In this document: positions 52,554 through 62,270 of the stretch, piece after piece
Numbering within the stretch: the stretch's first letter is position 1
How the letters are laid out: every line of letters begins with the position of its first letter
Assembly (NCBI RefSeq): GCF_022568775.1
Contig: NZ_JAKZHW010000001.1
Location: 434,001-498,000 of the forward strand
DNA: 64,000 bases
From: Sphingomonas telluris
GTDB lineage: Bacteria; Pseudomonadota; Alphaproteobacteria; Sphingomonadales; Sphingomonadaceae
Direction: 5' to 3'
Translations under genes and position numbers: made by a program
Notes under the pieces: model-generated
What the model saw: the letters and a program-made list of their open reading frames with translations, nothing else
What the model was told of the DNA's origin: nothing
Databases searched by the model: none

Positions 52554-54380
52554 TCAAACCACGACGAAGTCAGCCGCGGAGATCGTTAGGCTGCTCGACA
52601 GCGTGGCAAATTGGATCTGTGCCACGCCGCCTGCACCGTCCGGATCGAAATAGAGCGAGCCCGTAAGCGGGTCGTAGATGACACGGTCATCCGCCTGCTG
52701 CGCCGAGGCTCCAGCGACAAAGGCGCCAACAGTCAAAGCTCCAACGCTCAAACCATAAAAGATCGTATCCTCAAGGAGGATGGTGTCATCGACCGCATTG
52801 AAATCGTAGATCCGATCAACGTTGGCCGGTCCAAGGGGCGTGCTGAAAGCGAACTTGTCGTTCCCGGCGAGGCCCCACAGTGAGTCCGCGCCAGACTTTC
52901 CCTCGATGATGTTGTTGCCAGCATTGCCGACGATGGTCTGGGCCAAGCCGTTGCCGGTGAGATTGATGCTTGGCGTTCCGCCATCGGATGCAGTTCTCAG
53001 CAGCTCGATCGATGCCTCCGGCTGAAGAACGTAGCTGACGCTGCTGAAAACGGTGTCGGTCCCTTCGCCGGCACGCTCGAGGATGACCGCCGAACTGTGG
53101 GTCACGAAGTAGTTGGTATTGGCTGCCGCAGTTCCGTCGGCCTGCAGCTTGTACGTCCCGGTCATGCTGCCAACGCCGGCTAATTGAAGAACGTAATCGC
53201 CAGCCGATGTCGTCGTGAAGGTCAGGCTGGCATCCAGTCCGACGCCGCCGTCATCGTTCGAGCCAATAACCGCTCCTGTCGGCCCGAGTACTTTAAGCGT
53301 GGAATCCGCAAGTACGGAGTAATTGCCACCGAGGGAGCTCAAGCCCAACATGTTGAGGGTGTAAGTGGTGTTCGCAGCGAGCGAGAGAACGACGCTGTCG
53401 ACCTCGCCCTTCACACTAATGGCGGCGTTCAAACTGTAATCAGGCGCGTTCAGAGGCAGCTTGTCACCCGAGACCGTTCCGTTCAGCTGGTCGAGAAGAT
53501 ATGCCGCGCCCAACGCATTCACTTGAGCTGTCGGGTGAGCCTTGTCGAAGAAGACGACTGTGCTCTGATTGAGCGGATAGATCTGCGAGGCCGGGTACAA
53601 GTCATCGATCTTATCGATCACTTGTGCCGCCATCTGCGTGAAGCTCACGTAGCGGAACTCTACGTCGGCCGGTAATTGAAGGGCCGCGACCCTGGACTGG
53701 GTCATGCTGTCCAGCAGCGCCGAATATTGTGTGGCGACGGCCCGCCGTGCCGCTTCGTCCGTGAGGCCGTTGTAGTACGGCTGAATGCCAATATCGGGCA
53801 CTCCGATCACGAGCACGTGATTTACGCCGTCCTCGATCGTCTGGAGAATTTCGTGGATGAACTTGTCGGCCGCTTTGGTCAGCGTCGCAGTGGCGGTCGC
53901 GAGGCTGGCCCAAGCACCTGTTTTAGGGACGAGATCGTGCACATCATTGGCACCGAATGCGAACAGGTGAAGGGCGTTGGGGTCCGCATCACCGTCGACG
54001 GCATCGCGCCAGGCATCCGTCTGACCGTCAATGTCGGGAACCTTCTCGTCGCCACGCCGCATCTGGGCTCCGCCGTACGCGAAATTTAGATTGTTACCCG
54101 TCGGGTCGGATGCGAACGGCGCTATTCGGACGCCGAGATACGGGTCCTTATACTCGTAAGGGAAGACGGGCTTCGTCGCGACGCCGATGTACTTGTTGCT
54201 GATCAAGTCGGCGAACGTGAACCCGTTCGTGAACCTGCCGGCGTAATACCCCTTGGCAGCGGCGGGTGCTGCATCGACGTCCTCGGTAAAGGGCAGGCTG
54301 CCGTACCAGTTGGCTAGACCGAGTGCGTTTCCGGGGTCGACCAGACTGTCGCCGAACACGATGACACCGGAGTAGCCCAT
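52554..54380 (-). CDS. GDSL esterase/lipase with RTX-like secretion region
   Basis: Protein of 608 residues without a Sec signal. The N-terminal SGNH/GDSL hydrolase has block I VIVFGDSLVDPGN, block III FAFGANDVHDLV and the Asp-His pair in FFDKAHPTAQ. A pre-peptidase C-like beta domain follows (about 330-430: YTLNMLGLSSLGG, TSAGDYVLQLAG), then repeats with Ca-binding character (LTGNGLAQTIVGNAGNNIIEGKSGADSLWGLAGNDKFAF). The end ISAADFVVV is a hydrophobic type I secretion tail. Codon use and G+C are lower than in neighbours, suggesting transfer. No type I exporter is in the window. It probably acts on lipids or esters outside the cell. Confidence 0.86.
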   Translation of the reverse strand: MGYSGVIVFGDSLVDPGNALGLANWYGSLPFTEDVDAAPAAAKGYYAGRFTNGFTFADLISNKYIGVATKPVFPYEYKDPYLGVRIAPFASDPTGNNLNFAYGGAQMRRGDEKVPDIDGQTDAWRDAVDGDADPNALHLFAFGANDVHDLVPKTGAWASLATATATLTKAADKFIHEILQTIEDGVNHVLVIGVPDIGIQPYYNGLTDEAARRAVATQYSALLDSMTQSRVAALQLPADVEFRYVSFTQMAAQVIDKIDDLYPASQIYPLNQSTVVFFDKAHPTAQVNALGAAYLLDQLNGTVSGDKLPLNAPDYSLNAAISVKGEVDSVVLSLAANTTYTLNMLGLSSLGGNYSVLADSTLKVLGPTGAVIGSNDDGGVGLDASLTFTTTSAGDYVLQLAGVGSMTGTYKLQADGTAAANTNYFVTHSSAVILERAGEGTDTVFSSVSYVLQPEASIELLRTASDGGTPSINLTGNGLAQTIVGNAGNNIIEGKSGADSLWGLAGNDKFAFSTPLGPANVDRIYDFNAVDDTILLEDTIFYGLSVGALTVGAFVAGASAQQADDRVIYDPLTGSLYFDPDGAGGVAQIQFATLSSSLTISAADFVVV

Positions 54381-54755
54381 GACCTGCCTCTCAAGCCTCG
54401 ACTCAGTCGCCGGTACGGATTGAAAGCCAAAATGCTTTATATTTCAATTGGATATTGATTGAGCTGCTTAGCGCACCTTCGCCAGCGGCCGTTGAAATCG
54501 TACGGCGTCCGGAAAGAACCGCGGCCAGACTCTAACTTTCCGGTCCCCGCACCAAAGTTCAGCCGTCGTGGTGGGTCATCGGGTTCAACGCGGTTTTTTC
54601 ACTAGGGCGTTGGTCACGGTTTTCGTCCTGGGCCGCCGGGCGAATGTATGGCTTTTGACCGCCCTTTTCACGCTCATAGTAATCGGGTTCGTCGTACCCT
54701 GGTGATGTCCTTTCGACCCGTAGCGGATACTCGTGATGGGTCGTAAGTCTGCGGC
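54381..54755. other. 375-base intergenic region, A+T-rich, no clear gene
   Basis: Lies between the divergent lipase and sirtuin starts. The part near the lipase gene is A+T-rich (around 54430-54470) and probably holds its promoter. On the minus strand, 54559-54740 reads as a hydrophilic peptide frame (YDEPDYYEREKGG) without any ATG, GTG or TTG near its start, so I do not call a gene. No strong hairpin was seen. Confidence 0.5.
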
Positions 54756-55457
54756 ATGGCCGACATTCGAAACATCGTGATCCTGACAGGCGCCGGCGTA
54801 TCGGCGGAGAGTGGCCTCGCCACTTTTCGCGGTCCGGATGGCCTTTGGGAGGGGCATCGCGTCGAGGACGTCTGCACACCCGAGGCATACCGACGCGACC
54901 CGGCTCTGGTGCATGCCTTCTACGACGCCCGCCGCGAGAAGCTTGGTACGGTGCAGCCGAATGGGGCGCACAAGGCCTTGGCTCGGCTCGATGCCGAATG
55001 GCGGGGCGACCTGCTGCTCGTCACCCAGAACGTCGACGACCTGCACGAGAGGGCGGGGTCGAGGCGCCTGCTCCACATGCATGGGGAGCTTACCCGCGGC
55101 TGGTGCCTGGCCTGCGGCGAGAAGTTCGCGTGGGAGGGGCCAATGGGCGAAGGGGCTGTCTGCCCCGACTGCGGTGCCGCTGGTCACGTCCGGCCGGATA
55201 TCGTCTGGTTCGGTGAGATGCCTTACGACATGGAGCGGATCGACGAGGCGCTTCAGCGCGCGGACCTGTTCGTATCGATCGGAACGTCAGGCGCAGTCTA
55301 TCCGGCGGCCGGCTTCGTCCAGACTGCCCGCTATTGCGGCGCGAAGACGCTGGAAATGAACCTCGAGCCCAGCCTCGGCAGCTATTTCTTCGATGAGAGC
55401 CGGACCGGTCCGGCGGGCAAGCTGGTGCCCGAGTGGGTGGACGAGCTGCTGGGCTAG
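54756..55457 (+). CDS. cobB: NAD-dependent protein deacylase (sirtuin, SIRT5 type)
   Basis: Class III sirtuin of 233 residues. The NAD site is ILTGAGVSAESGLATFRG, TQNVDDLHERAG and the catalytic histidine in LLHMHGELTRG. Two zinc CxxC pairs (CLACG, CPDCG) are present. HAFYDARREKL carries the Tyr-x-x-Arg pair that in SIRT5/CobB recognises acidic acyl groups, so desuccinylation as well as deacetylation is likely. Its stop shares CTAG with the era stop on the other strand. Confidence 0.93.
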   Translation: MADIRNIVILTGAGVSAESGLATFRGPDGLWEGHRVEDVCTPEAYRRDPALVHAFYDARREKLGTVQPNGAHKALARLDAEWRGDLLLVTQNVDDLHERAGSRRLLHMHGELTRGWCLACGEKFAWEGPMGEGAVCPDCGAAGHVRPDIVWFGEMPYDMERIDEALQRADLFVSIGTSGAVYPAAGFVQTARYCGAKTLEMNLEPSLGSYFFDESRTGPAGKLVPEWVDELLG

Positions 55458-56356
55458 TCGGCCCATTCCAGGCCGATCTCGCGGTAGATCGAGCGGTCCT
55501 CGTCCCAGCGCGGATTGACCTTCACGTGCAGGAACAGGTGCACCTTGCGGCCGAGGTGGCTCATGATTTCCTCGCGCGCGCCTGCGCCGATGGCCTTCAG
55601 CCGCGACCCCCCCTTGCCGATCACGATCGCCTTCTGGCTGTCGCGTTCGACGAGGATCTGCTGGTGGATCACCGTTGAGCCGTCTTCCCGGTCCTCCCAG
55701 CTCTCGGTCTCGACGACCGTCGCGTAGGGCAGTTCCTGGTGGAGCTGGTTGACGACCTGCTCGCGCGTCAGTTCGGCCGCAATCATGCGGTCGGTGGCGT
55801 CAGAGACTTCGTCTTCCGGGTAGAGCCAAGGCCCTTCGGGCATAGCCTCGGCAAGCGCTTCCTTGAGGTCGGACACGCCTTCGCCTTGCGCCGCGCTGAT
55901 CATGAAGACCTTGTCCGGGTTCAGCCGCTCCGTCAGCGCCGCGGACAGACCCAGGAGCTTGGGCTTCTTCACGATGTCGACCTTGTTGAGCGCGATCCAC
56001 AGCGGATGCTGGCGCTCCTGCAGGCTTTCAACGATCCGCTCGACTGCACGGTTCAGGCCAGCGTCGGCATCGATGACGAGCAGGATGAGATCCGCGTCCC
56101 CGGCACCGCCCCATGCCGCGGCGACCATCGCGCGGTCGAGCCGCCGCCGCGGTTCGAAAATGCCGGGCGTGTCGACGAGGAGGATCTGCGACGTCTCCTT
56201 GATCGCAATGCCCATGAGACGGGCGCGGGTGGTTTGAGCCTTCGGGCTGACGATGGCGACCTTCTGCCCGACGAGCGCATTCACCAGCGTCGACTTGCCG
56301 GCATTCGGAGCGCCGATCACGGCGACGAAGCCTGCGCGAGGTGTGGCGTCGGTCAT
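55454..56356 (-). CDS. era: GTPase Era
   Basis: Ras-like GTPase that helps 30S ribosome maturation by binding the 16S rRNA 3' end. The P-loop is GAPNAGKSTLVNAL, G3 DTPGIFEP, G4 ALNKVDIV. The C-terminal KH domain has VIGKGGSRLKAIGAGAREEIMSHL. 300 residues. It ends the lepB-rnc-era operon, coupled by ATGA overlaps, a common arrangement in bacteria. Confidence 0.97.
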   Translation of the reverse strand: MTDATPRAGFVAVIGAPNAGKSTLVNALVGQKVAIVSPKAQTTRARLMGIAIKETSQILLVDTPGIFEPRRRLDRAMVAAAWGGAGDADLILLVIDADAGLNRAVERIVESLQERQHPLWIALNKVDIVKKPKLLGLSAALTERLNPDKVFMISAAQGEGVSDLKEALAEAMPEGPWLYPEDEVSDATDRMIAAELTREQVVNQLHQELPYATVVETESWEDREDGSTVIHQQILVERDSQKAIVIGKGGSRLKAIGAGAREEIMSHLGRKVHLFLHVKVNPRWDEDRSIYREIGLEWAD

Positions 56357-57015
56357 TGCACCTTCTTCAACAGTTCGGCGGCCGCGGTGGTTTCCGCTTC
56401 CTGCTTGCTCGATCCCTCCGCCGTGGCGTCCCCCAGGCCCGGGACGGACACGCGGACGGTGAAGCGCGGGGCATGGTGCGCGCCGCTCTTGCGTTCAAGC
56501 TCATATTCCGGGGATTTGAGGTTGCGGGCCGCGGCGAGTTCCTGAAGCGCGGACTTCGGATGCTTCGGCGCCTTGCCCTGCGATTCGACGAAGGGCTCCC
56601 AGGCGCGCCGGATGAAACTTTCGGCCTGCTCCAGCCCTGCATCGAGCAGCATTGCCCCGAGCAGCGCTTCGACGACGTCGCCGACGACGTTTTCGCTCCA
56701 GTTCGCTCCATCCTCGCGCGCCTGCTTGCCGACATGGATGACTGCTGGAAGCCCGAGGCCGCGCCCGATCTCGCCGCACGTCTGGCGCGCCACGAGGTCG
56801 TTGTAGCGGCGGGAGAGTTTGCCTTCGGGCTCATTCGGGAAGCGCTCGCAAAGCCAGCGGGCGATGACGAGGCCGAGGACGCGGTCTCCGAGGAACTCGA
56901 GACGCTCGTAGCTATCCTTCCCGACGCTTGAATGGGTGAGCGCCCGTTCGAAGAGCGAGGAGTCCTTGGGCCGGTATCCGAGTGTGTCCTGAAGGAACTT
57001 CGCGGTCTCGCTCAT
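56353..57015 (-). CDS. rnc: Ribonuclease III
   Basis: Double-stranded RNA endonuclease for rRNA and mRNA processing. The catalytic segment is ERLEFLGDRVLGLVIA with VVGDVVEALLGAMLLDAG, and the C-terminal dsRNA-binding domain is in PKSALQELAAARNLKSPEYE to GSSKQEAETTAAAELLKKV. 220 residues. The start overlaps the lepB stop and the stop overlaps the era start. Confidence 0.97.
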   Translation of the reverse strand: MSETAKFLQDTLGYRPKDSSLFERALTHSSVGKDSYERLEFLGDRVLGLVIARWLCERFPNEPEGKLSRRYNDLVARQTCGEIGRGLGLPAVIHVGKQAREDGANWSENVVGDVVEALLGAMLLDAGLEQAESFIRRAWEPFVESQGKAPKHPKSALQELAAARNLKSPEYELERKSGAHHAPRFTVRVSVPGLGDATAEGSSKQEAETTAAAELLKKVQ

Positions 57016-57860
57016 TGCTCTTTGCCGCTGAATCCGTTGCCGATCCGGTCGCGTCTAAGCGCGCTGAACCAGGTCCACGGCTTCGCATACTCGGCGGTCC
57101 CGTTGGTGGACCAGAAGACGGTCGTCGCCCGACCGATCAGGTTTTCGACGGGGACGAAGCCGATGCCGCCTTCCGCAGTCGTGAAGCGGCTGTCGAGGCT
57201 GTCGTCGCGGTTGTCGCCCATCAGGAAGACATGGCCGTTGGGCACCTTGATCGGCGCGACATGGTCGGCGCGCGGGTTATCGACCTGATCGATGACGCGG
57301 TACGACCGTCCCGCCGGCAGGGTCTCGCGATAGATGGGGTACAGGCAGGCCGGTTCGCCGCTGTCCGTTTGTCCAGTCATCGCCGTTGCACCCGAGACGA
57401 CCCGGCATGGGCTGTTAGCCGAGATCGGCATCGCGAACGTGCCCTCCTGCTGACGCGGGATGGGCCGCCCGTTCACGATCAGCATGCCGTCCTGGACCGC
57501 GATCGTGTCGCCCGGAAGCCCAACGACGCGCTTGATGTAATCGTCTTCGCTGCCGGGAACGCGGAAGACGACCACGTCGCCGCGCTTGGGCAAATCGCCG
57601 AACAGGCGGCCGTCGAAGGAAGGGATATCCCAAGGGAAACTGTAGCGCGAAAAGCCGTAGGGCCACTTCGCGACGAGGACGTAGTCGCCGATGTACAATG
57701 CGGGCAGCATCGACCCGGACGGAATGTTGAAGGGCGCGAAGACGAAGCTCCGGATCACCCAGGCGATCAGGAGGACTTCCACGACGAGGCGCAGCAGGCT
57801 GCCCCGGCGCTCCTTACGACCATCCCTTGCGCCGGCCCGGCGAGCATAACTGAATGCCAT
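57012..57860 (-). CDS. lepB: Signal peptidase I
   Basis: Membrane protease that cuts Sec signal peptides. One N-terminal segment (LLRLVVEVLLIAWVIRSFVF) is followed by the catalytic serine in IPSGSMLPAL and lysine in DDYIKRVVGLPGD. HVFLMGDNRDDSLDSR is the third conserved box. 282 residues. First gene of the lepB-rnc-era operon and divergent from pgi. Confidence 0.96.
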   Translation of the reverse strand: MAFSYARRAGARDGRKERRGSLLRLVVEVLLIAWVIRSFVFAPFNIPSGSMLPALYIGDYVLVAKWPYGFSRYSFPWDIPSFDGRLFGDLPKRGDVVVFRVPGSEDDYIKRVVGLPGDTIAVQDGMLIVNGRPIPRQQEGTFAMPISANSPCRVVSGATAMTGQTDSGEPACLYPIYRETLPAGRSYRVIDQVDNPRADHVAPIKVPNGHVFLMGDNRDDSLDSRFTTAEGGIGFVPVENLIGRATTVFWSTNGTAEYAKPWTWFSALRRDRIGNGFSGKEQ

Positions 57861-57939
57861 CGCTTGAGCTTCTTTCGGGGCGGACCCCCCGCGTCAAGCG
57901 GGGATGGTTTTTGCGCGGCGCCTGACTATGACGCCCGGC

Positions 57940-59439
57940 ATGACTGGAAAGGCTTGGGACGCGATCGACGCGTACGACGTGAAGCCGCTCGCAACTCTGT
58001 TCGAGCGAGACGACAACCGAATTGCGTCGTTCAGCGAGGAAGTCGCCGGAATCTATTTCGATTGGTCGAAGACGCATCTGTCGGCCGACCTGCTTGCCGC
58101 GTTCACGAGCATTGCCGAGGCCCAAGGCTTTGCAGCCCTTCGCGATTCCTTCTTCCAGGGCGGAATCGTAAATCCGACCGAAGGCCGTCCCGCCGAGCAT
58201 GCAGCCGAGCGTGGAACGGGCGCGCCGGATGCCGTGGAGCTGGCCGCGAGCCGACGCGCGCGGATGCGGGCTCTGGTCGACGCGATCGAGGCCGGAGCCT
58301 TCGGCGAGATCACCGGCATCCTGCACATCGGGATCGGCGGCTCGGTGCTCGGCCCCGCGCTCCTGGTCGATGCTCTCGGCCGGCGGCTGGAACGGCTGGA
58401 AGTGCGTTTCCTTTCGAACATCGACGGCGAGGCGTTCGACGATGCGGTCAGCATGCTCGACCCGGAGACGACGCTCGTCGTTGCCGCGTCCAAGACGTTC
58501 ACGACCGCCGAGACGATGGCGAACCTCAGCGCGGCGATGGAATGGCTGAAGGAAGGCGGCGTCGACGACCCCTACGGGCGCGTCATCGCGGTTACGGCTC
58601 GTCCAGAAGCCGCTCTCGAAGCGGGGATCGACGAGAGCCGCATCCTGCAATTCTCGGAAGGCGTGGGCGGGCGTTATTCGCTGTGGAGCGTTGTCGGCCT
58701 GTCGGCGGCGCTGGCGCTCGGCTGGAGCGTGTTCGAGGAGCTTCTCGAAGGCGCCGCGGAGATGGACCGCCACTTCCGCTATGCGGAGCCTAGCAAGAAC
58801 GTGCCGCTCGTGGGTGCCTTCATCGACAGGCTCTACGTGCGCAAGTTCGAATGCCAGACCCGCGGGGTGTTCGCTTACGACGAGCGCCTGCGGCTGCTGC
58901 CCTTCTACCTCCAGCAGCTGGAGATGGAATCGAACGGTAAGTCGGTGAAGGTCGACGGCTCGCCGGTCGGTCAGCCAAGCGCTCCGGTCACCTGGGGCGG
59001 GACGGGCACGGACGCTCAGCATGCGGTGTTCCAGCTGCTGCACCAAGGCACGGTTCTGGTGCCGGTGGAGTTCGTTGCGGTGACGGAGGCAGAGGACTCG
59101 CTTCCCCCCGCGCATCATCGGCAGCTTCTCCTCAACGCGTTCGCGCAGGGTGCCGCATTGATGGCGGGGCGGCAGAGCGACGATCCGCACCGCAGCTATC
59201 CGGGCGACCGTCCGAGCATTACGGTCCTCCTCGACCGGCTCGATGCGCGGACGCTTGGCGCGCTGCTGGCGTTCTACGAGCACCGGACCTTTGCCAACGC
59301 AGTCCTGCTCGGCATCAATCCGTTCGACCAGTTCGGCGTTGAGCTCGGCAAGGAAATCGCGCGCAAGCTCGACGAGTCCGCCGACGACGACAGCTTCGAC
59401 CCGTCCACGCGTGCGTTGATCGAGAGAGCGGGGCTGTAA
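57940..59439 (+). CDS. pgi: Glucose-6-phosphate isomerase
   Basis: Interconverts glucose 6-phosphate and fructose 6-phosphate. Marks are HIGIGGSVLGPALLVDAL, AASKTFTTAETMANL, GVGGRYSLWSVVGLSAAL and FDQFGVELGKEIARKL at the end. About 499 residues, in the proteobacterial range. ATG 57940 or 57928 are both possible; neither has a strong ribosome site. The stop overlaps the gor ATG by one base, linking carbon flow and NADPH-dependent redox defence. Confidence 0.94.
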   Translation: MTGKAWDAIDAYDVKPLATLFERDDNRIASFSEEVAGIYFDWSKTHLSADLLAAFTSIAEAQGFAALRDSFFQGGIVNPTEGRPAEHAAERGTGAPDAVELAASRRARMRALVDAIEAGAFGEITGILHIGIGGSVLGPALLVDALGRRLERLEVRFLSNIDGEAFDDAVSMLDPETTLVVAASKTFTTAETMANLSAAMEWLKEGGVDDPYGRVIAVTARPEAALEAGIDESRILQFSEGVGGRYSLWSVVGLSAALALGWSVFEELLEGAAEMDRHFRYAEPSKNVPLVGAFIDRLYVRKFECQTRGVFAYDERLRLLPFYLQQLEMESNGKSVKVDGSPVGQPSAPVTWGGTGTDAQHAVFQLLHQGTVLVPVEFVAVTEAEDSLPPAHHRQLLLNAFAQGAALMAGRQSDDPHRSYPGDRPSITVLLDRLDARTLGALLAFYEHRTFANAVLLGINPFDQFGVELGKEIARKLDESADDDSFDPSTRALIERAGL

Positions 59440-60779
59440 TGGCCGACTTCGACCTTTTCGTTATCGGCGCCGGCTCCGGCGGAGTGCGCGCAGCGCGTGT
59501 CTCCGCCGCCTATGGTGCGCGCGTCGCCATCGCCGAGGAATATAAGGTCGGTGGGACCTGCGTCATTCGCGGCTGCGTTCCGAAGAAGCTGCTCGTCTAC
59601 GGCGCGCATTTCGCCGAGGACCTGGACGATGCTGCGATGTTCGGCTGGGACGTGCCGAAAAAGAAGTTCGACTGGGCGGTCCTCCGCGACAACGTGCTGA
59701 GCGAAGTCGGTCGGCTGGAAGGCGCCTACACCGAGACTTTGACCAACCACCAGGTCACGGTCTTCAAGGAACGTGCAGTACTGACCGGGCCGAACTCCGT
59801 TCAGCTTGCATCCGGCAGAACGGTCACCGCGGACAAGATCCTGATCGCCACCGGCGCCCGGCCGCTGATGCCCAACATCCCCGGCATTGAGCACGCCATC
59901 AGCTCCAACGAGACCTTCCATCTTGATCAACTGCCCAGGCGGATCGTGATCGTCGGCGGCGGCTACATCGCCAATGAGTTCGCGGGTATTTTTCACCAGT
60001 TCGGAAGCCACGTGATCCTGGTGAACCGGACGGACGTGCTGCTGCGCGGCTACGACCAGCAGGTCGTCGACCGGCTGATGCAGATTTCCGTCAAGAAGGG
60101 CATCGACTTCCGGTTCAACTCGACGATCGAGGAAATCACGAAACGCGACGACGGCACTCTGCACGTCCGAATGACCGGCTGCGACGATATCGAGGCCGAC
60201 CAGGTGCTGTTCGCGGTAGGCCGCCGACCGAACGTCGAGAACCTCGGCTGCGAGACGGCGGGCGTCGAGCTCGGCGAGAAGGGCCAGATCAAAGTCGACG
60301 AAGACAATCGCACCAGCGTGCCCTCGATCTTCGCGGTGGGCGACGTCACGGACCGCATCCAGCTGACCCCGGTCGCGATCCGCGAGGGTCATGCGTTCGC
60401 GGACACCTTCTTCGGCAACAAGCCGCACCGGGTCGACTATTCCTGCGTGCCGAGCGCCGTCTTCAGCCACCCGCCGCTTGCGGGAGTCGGGATGACGGAA
60501 GGGCAGGCGCGCAACCGACTTGGATCAGTGAAGACGTTCGTGTCCGACTTCCGGCCGATGAAAAACGTGCTGGCGGGCCGGAACGAGCGCTCGCTCTACA
60601 AGCTCGTGCTCGACGGCGAGACCGACCATGTGGTGGGAGTCCACATGATCGGCCCGGATGCACCGGAGATTCTCCAGGCGGCTGCTGTCGCAGTGAAGGC
60701 GCGGCTCAAGAAGGCCGACTTCGACGCGACGATCGCGCTCCACCCGACCATGGCGGAAGAGCTGGTCCTGATGCGCTAG
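59439..60779 (+). CDS. gor: Glutathione-disulfide reductase
   Basis: FAD/NADPH enzyme that keeps glutathione reduced. The FAD site is LFVIGAGSGGVRAARVSA, the redox disulfide GGTCVIRGCVPKKLLVYG, NAD(P)H region IVIVGGGYIANEFAGIF with GRRPNVENLG, and the C-terminal His-Glu in ALHPTMAEELVLM. 446 residues. It is coupled to pgi. Its stop shares CTAG with the opposing S41 protease gene. Confidence 0.95.
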   Translation: MADFDLFVIGAGSGGVRAARVSAAYGARVAIAEEYKVGGTCVIRGCVPKKLLVYGAHFAEDLDDAAMFGWDVPKKKFDWAVLRDNVLSEVGRLEGAYTETLTNHQVTVFKERAVLTGPNSVQLASGRTVTADKILIATGARPLMPNIPGIEHAISSNETFHLDQLPRRIVIVGGGYIANEFAGIFHQFGSHVILVNRTDVLLRGYDQQVVDRLMQISVKKGIDFRFNSTIEEITKRDDGTLHVRMTGCDDIEADQVLFAVGRRPNVENLGCETAGVELGEKGQIKVDEDNRTSVPSIFAVGDVTDRIQLTPVAIREGHAFADTFFGNKPHRVDYSCVPSAVFSHPPLAGVGMTEGQARNRLGSVKTFVSDFRPMKNVLAGRNERSLYKLVLDGETDHVVGVHMIGPDAPEILQAAAVAVKARLKKADFDATIALHPTMAEELVLMR

Positions 60780-62107
60780 CGGTTGCGGGAGGCGGCGACC
60801 CTGCTGCCGTCACCACGCAACAGCTCGAGCCCGGTCACGGCATTGCCCGCAACGTTGAATTTCACGTGCGTCACCGGGTCGTCCTCGAACGAGAATTCGT
60901 TCGGCGCGATGGCGACCATTGCGATCTTGGGGCCGTTTCCGCGCTGCCAAAACAGCTTCCCGTTCGTGAGGCTGACCGACCGCTCGCCATAGGCACCCGC
61001 ATAATCGTTCAGCGGGAGCGCCGTCGCGACCGGATTTAGCTGCGCGTCGAGCACGGCGGCGCGCGCTTCGAGGACGCGCTTGTCTTCTCCCGTGGCGGTC
61101 CTGGCGATGCGCTTCAGGGCGTGGACCTGGGCAACCTCGAGGGCCTTGTCCACGTCGACCTGGGTCGTCGGCGCTATGCCGACGCCTTCCCAGTCCTTGC
61201 CGGTCGAGGCGAGAACGGCACGGCCGACGGAAACGCTGATCACGTAGCCGCCGGTCACCGGGAAGAAGCTGTTGCGGAAGCCCGCGCCGGCCGTGTTCTC
61301 GCCGATGATCTCGCCAAGCTTGAACCCGGCGACGTGGCCGATAAATTCCTCGGCGGCGCTGGCGCTGTTGCCGCTGGTCAGCACGTAAAGCGGCTTCCCG
61401 ATCAGGCGGCCGGCCGGGAGGTTCGGCAGGCTCGATAGCTTATCGACCTTGTTCGCGCCCATGTAGAAGGTCACGATCGGCGTGCTGGGCTTCAGGAAGT
61501 GGCTGATCAGGTACTGGACCGCGTCTGGGCTGCCACCGCCGTTGCGGCGCAGGTCGATGATGATCGCATCGCCGTCCCGCAGGAAGCGGATCGCGTTGTC
61601 GTAGGCCTCGGCGGTCGGCTTGCCGCCCCAGAAGAAACCGAGCGTCTCCATGTAGCGAATGTTTCCGGGCAGGACCTTGAGCTGAAGGATGCCGTGGTTG
61701 AACTGCGTCGCCTGGTGCAGCTCTTCGGGGCTCGGAGGGGCGTCATCGTCGCCCGCTCCGGGCGGCCGGGCGGCGAGGCTTGCCTGCTCGCGTGGATCGT
61801 AGTGGATGCCGAGATGCTTGTCGTGCGCGACGGCGGTCATATCCTCGTTGAGCCGCGCTGCGAGATCGCCGGGGTCGCTGACGTTGTAGCGGCCGGCCTC
61901 GAGCCCCTTGGCCAGCGCGGCGTCCAGCTTCGGACGGACATCGGCGAGCACGTAGTTGGCGGCGATGATGCGGCGGACGTCCGCTACGACCGCCTTGGCG
62001 TCCACCTGGGTGGCGCTCGCAACAGGCGCGGGCGCGGGTTGTGCCGCATTGCTCGCCGCCGAAATGCCGAGCGTCGCGGCACCGATCATCAAGGTCACGT
62101 ACTTCAT
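60776..62107 (-). CDS. S41-family peptidase, exported
   Basis: Serine protease of 443 residues with a signal peptide (MIGAATLGISAASNAAQ). The domain corresponds to the interphotoreceptor-retinol-binding type of tail-specific proteases: IIIDLRRNGGGSPDAVQYLISHFL, the catalytic serine in LTSGNSASAAEEFIGHV, and IIGENTAGAG. There is no PDZ domain, unlike CtpA. It probably acts in the periplasm; the substrate is unknown. A C-terminal beta-rich segment of about 100 residues follows the protease core. Confidence 0.88.
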   Translation of the reverse strand: MKYVTLMIGAATLGISAASNAAQPAPAPVASATQVDAKAVVADVRRIIAANYVLADVRPKLDAALAKGLEAGRYNVSDPGDLAARLNEDMTAVAHDKHLGIHYDPREQASLAARPPGAGDDDAPPSPEELHQATQFNHGILQLKVLPGNIRYMETLGFFWGGKPTAEAYDNAIRFLRDGDAIIIDLRRNGGGSPDAVQYLISHFLKPSTPIVTFYMGANKVDKLSSLPNLPAGRLIGKPLYVLTSGNSASAAEEFIGHVAGFKLGEIIGENTAGAGFRNSFFPVTGGYVISVSVGRAVLASTGKDWEGVGIAPTTQVDVDKALEVAQVHALKRIARTATGEDKRVLEARAAVLDAQLNPVATALPLNDYAGAYGERSVSLTNGKLFWQRGNGPKIAMVAIAPNEFSFEDDPVTHVKFNVAGNAVTGLELLRGDGSRVAASRNR

Positions 62108-62133
62108 CTCCGCACTCCGAAAACACCTGTAGG

Positions 62134-62153
62134 CGTATTACTAGAGCAATACG
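62134..62153. promoter_or_regulatory. Inverted repeat in the S41/desaturase divergent region
   Basis: CGTATT (62134-62139) and AATACG (62148-62153) flank an 8-base spacer in a 163-base divergent promoter region. A second repeat, CCGCC/GGCGG, is at 62229-62244. Either could be an operator; no regulator gene is adjacent. Confidence 0.3.
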
Positions 62154-62270
62154 GTAGCCAAAAAGCGCAAAGTCGCGGTTGTTCATGCCAAATTTGTGCG
62201 CGGCTGTCGGCTACTGGACGCGGGCAGGCCGCCCCTTTAGGCGGAAAGCTTCGATACCGGTGGGGACTGG

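Noticed and set aside
54559..54740. Possible small hydrophilic protein on the minus strand
   Set aside because: The frame looks protein-like (YDEPDYYEREKGG), but it has no start codon or ribosome site near the plausible beginning, and it runs into the sirtuin gene. It stays unproven.
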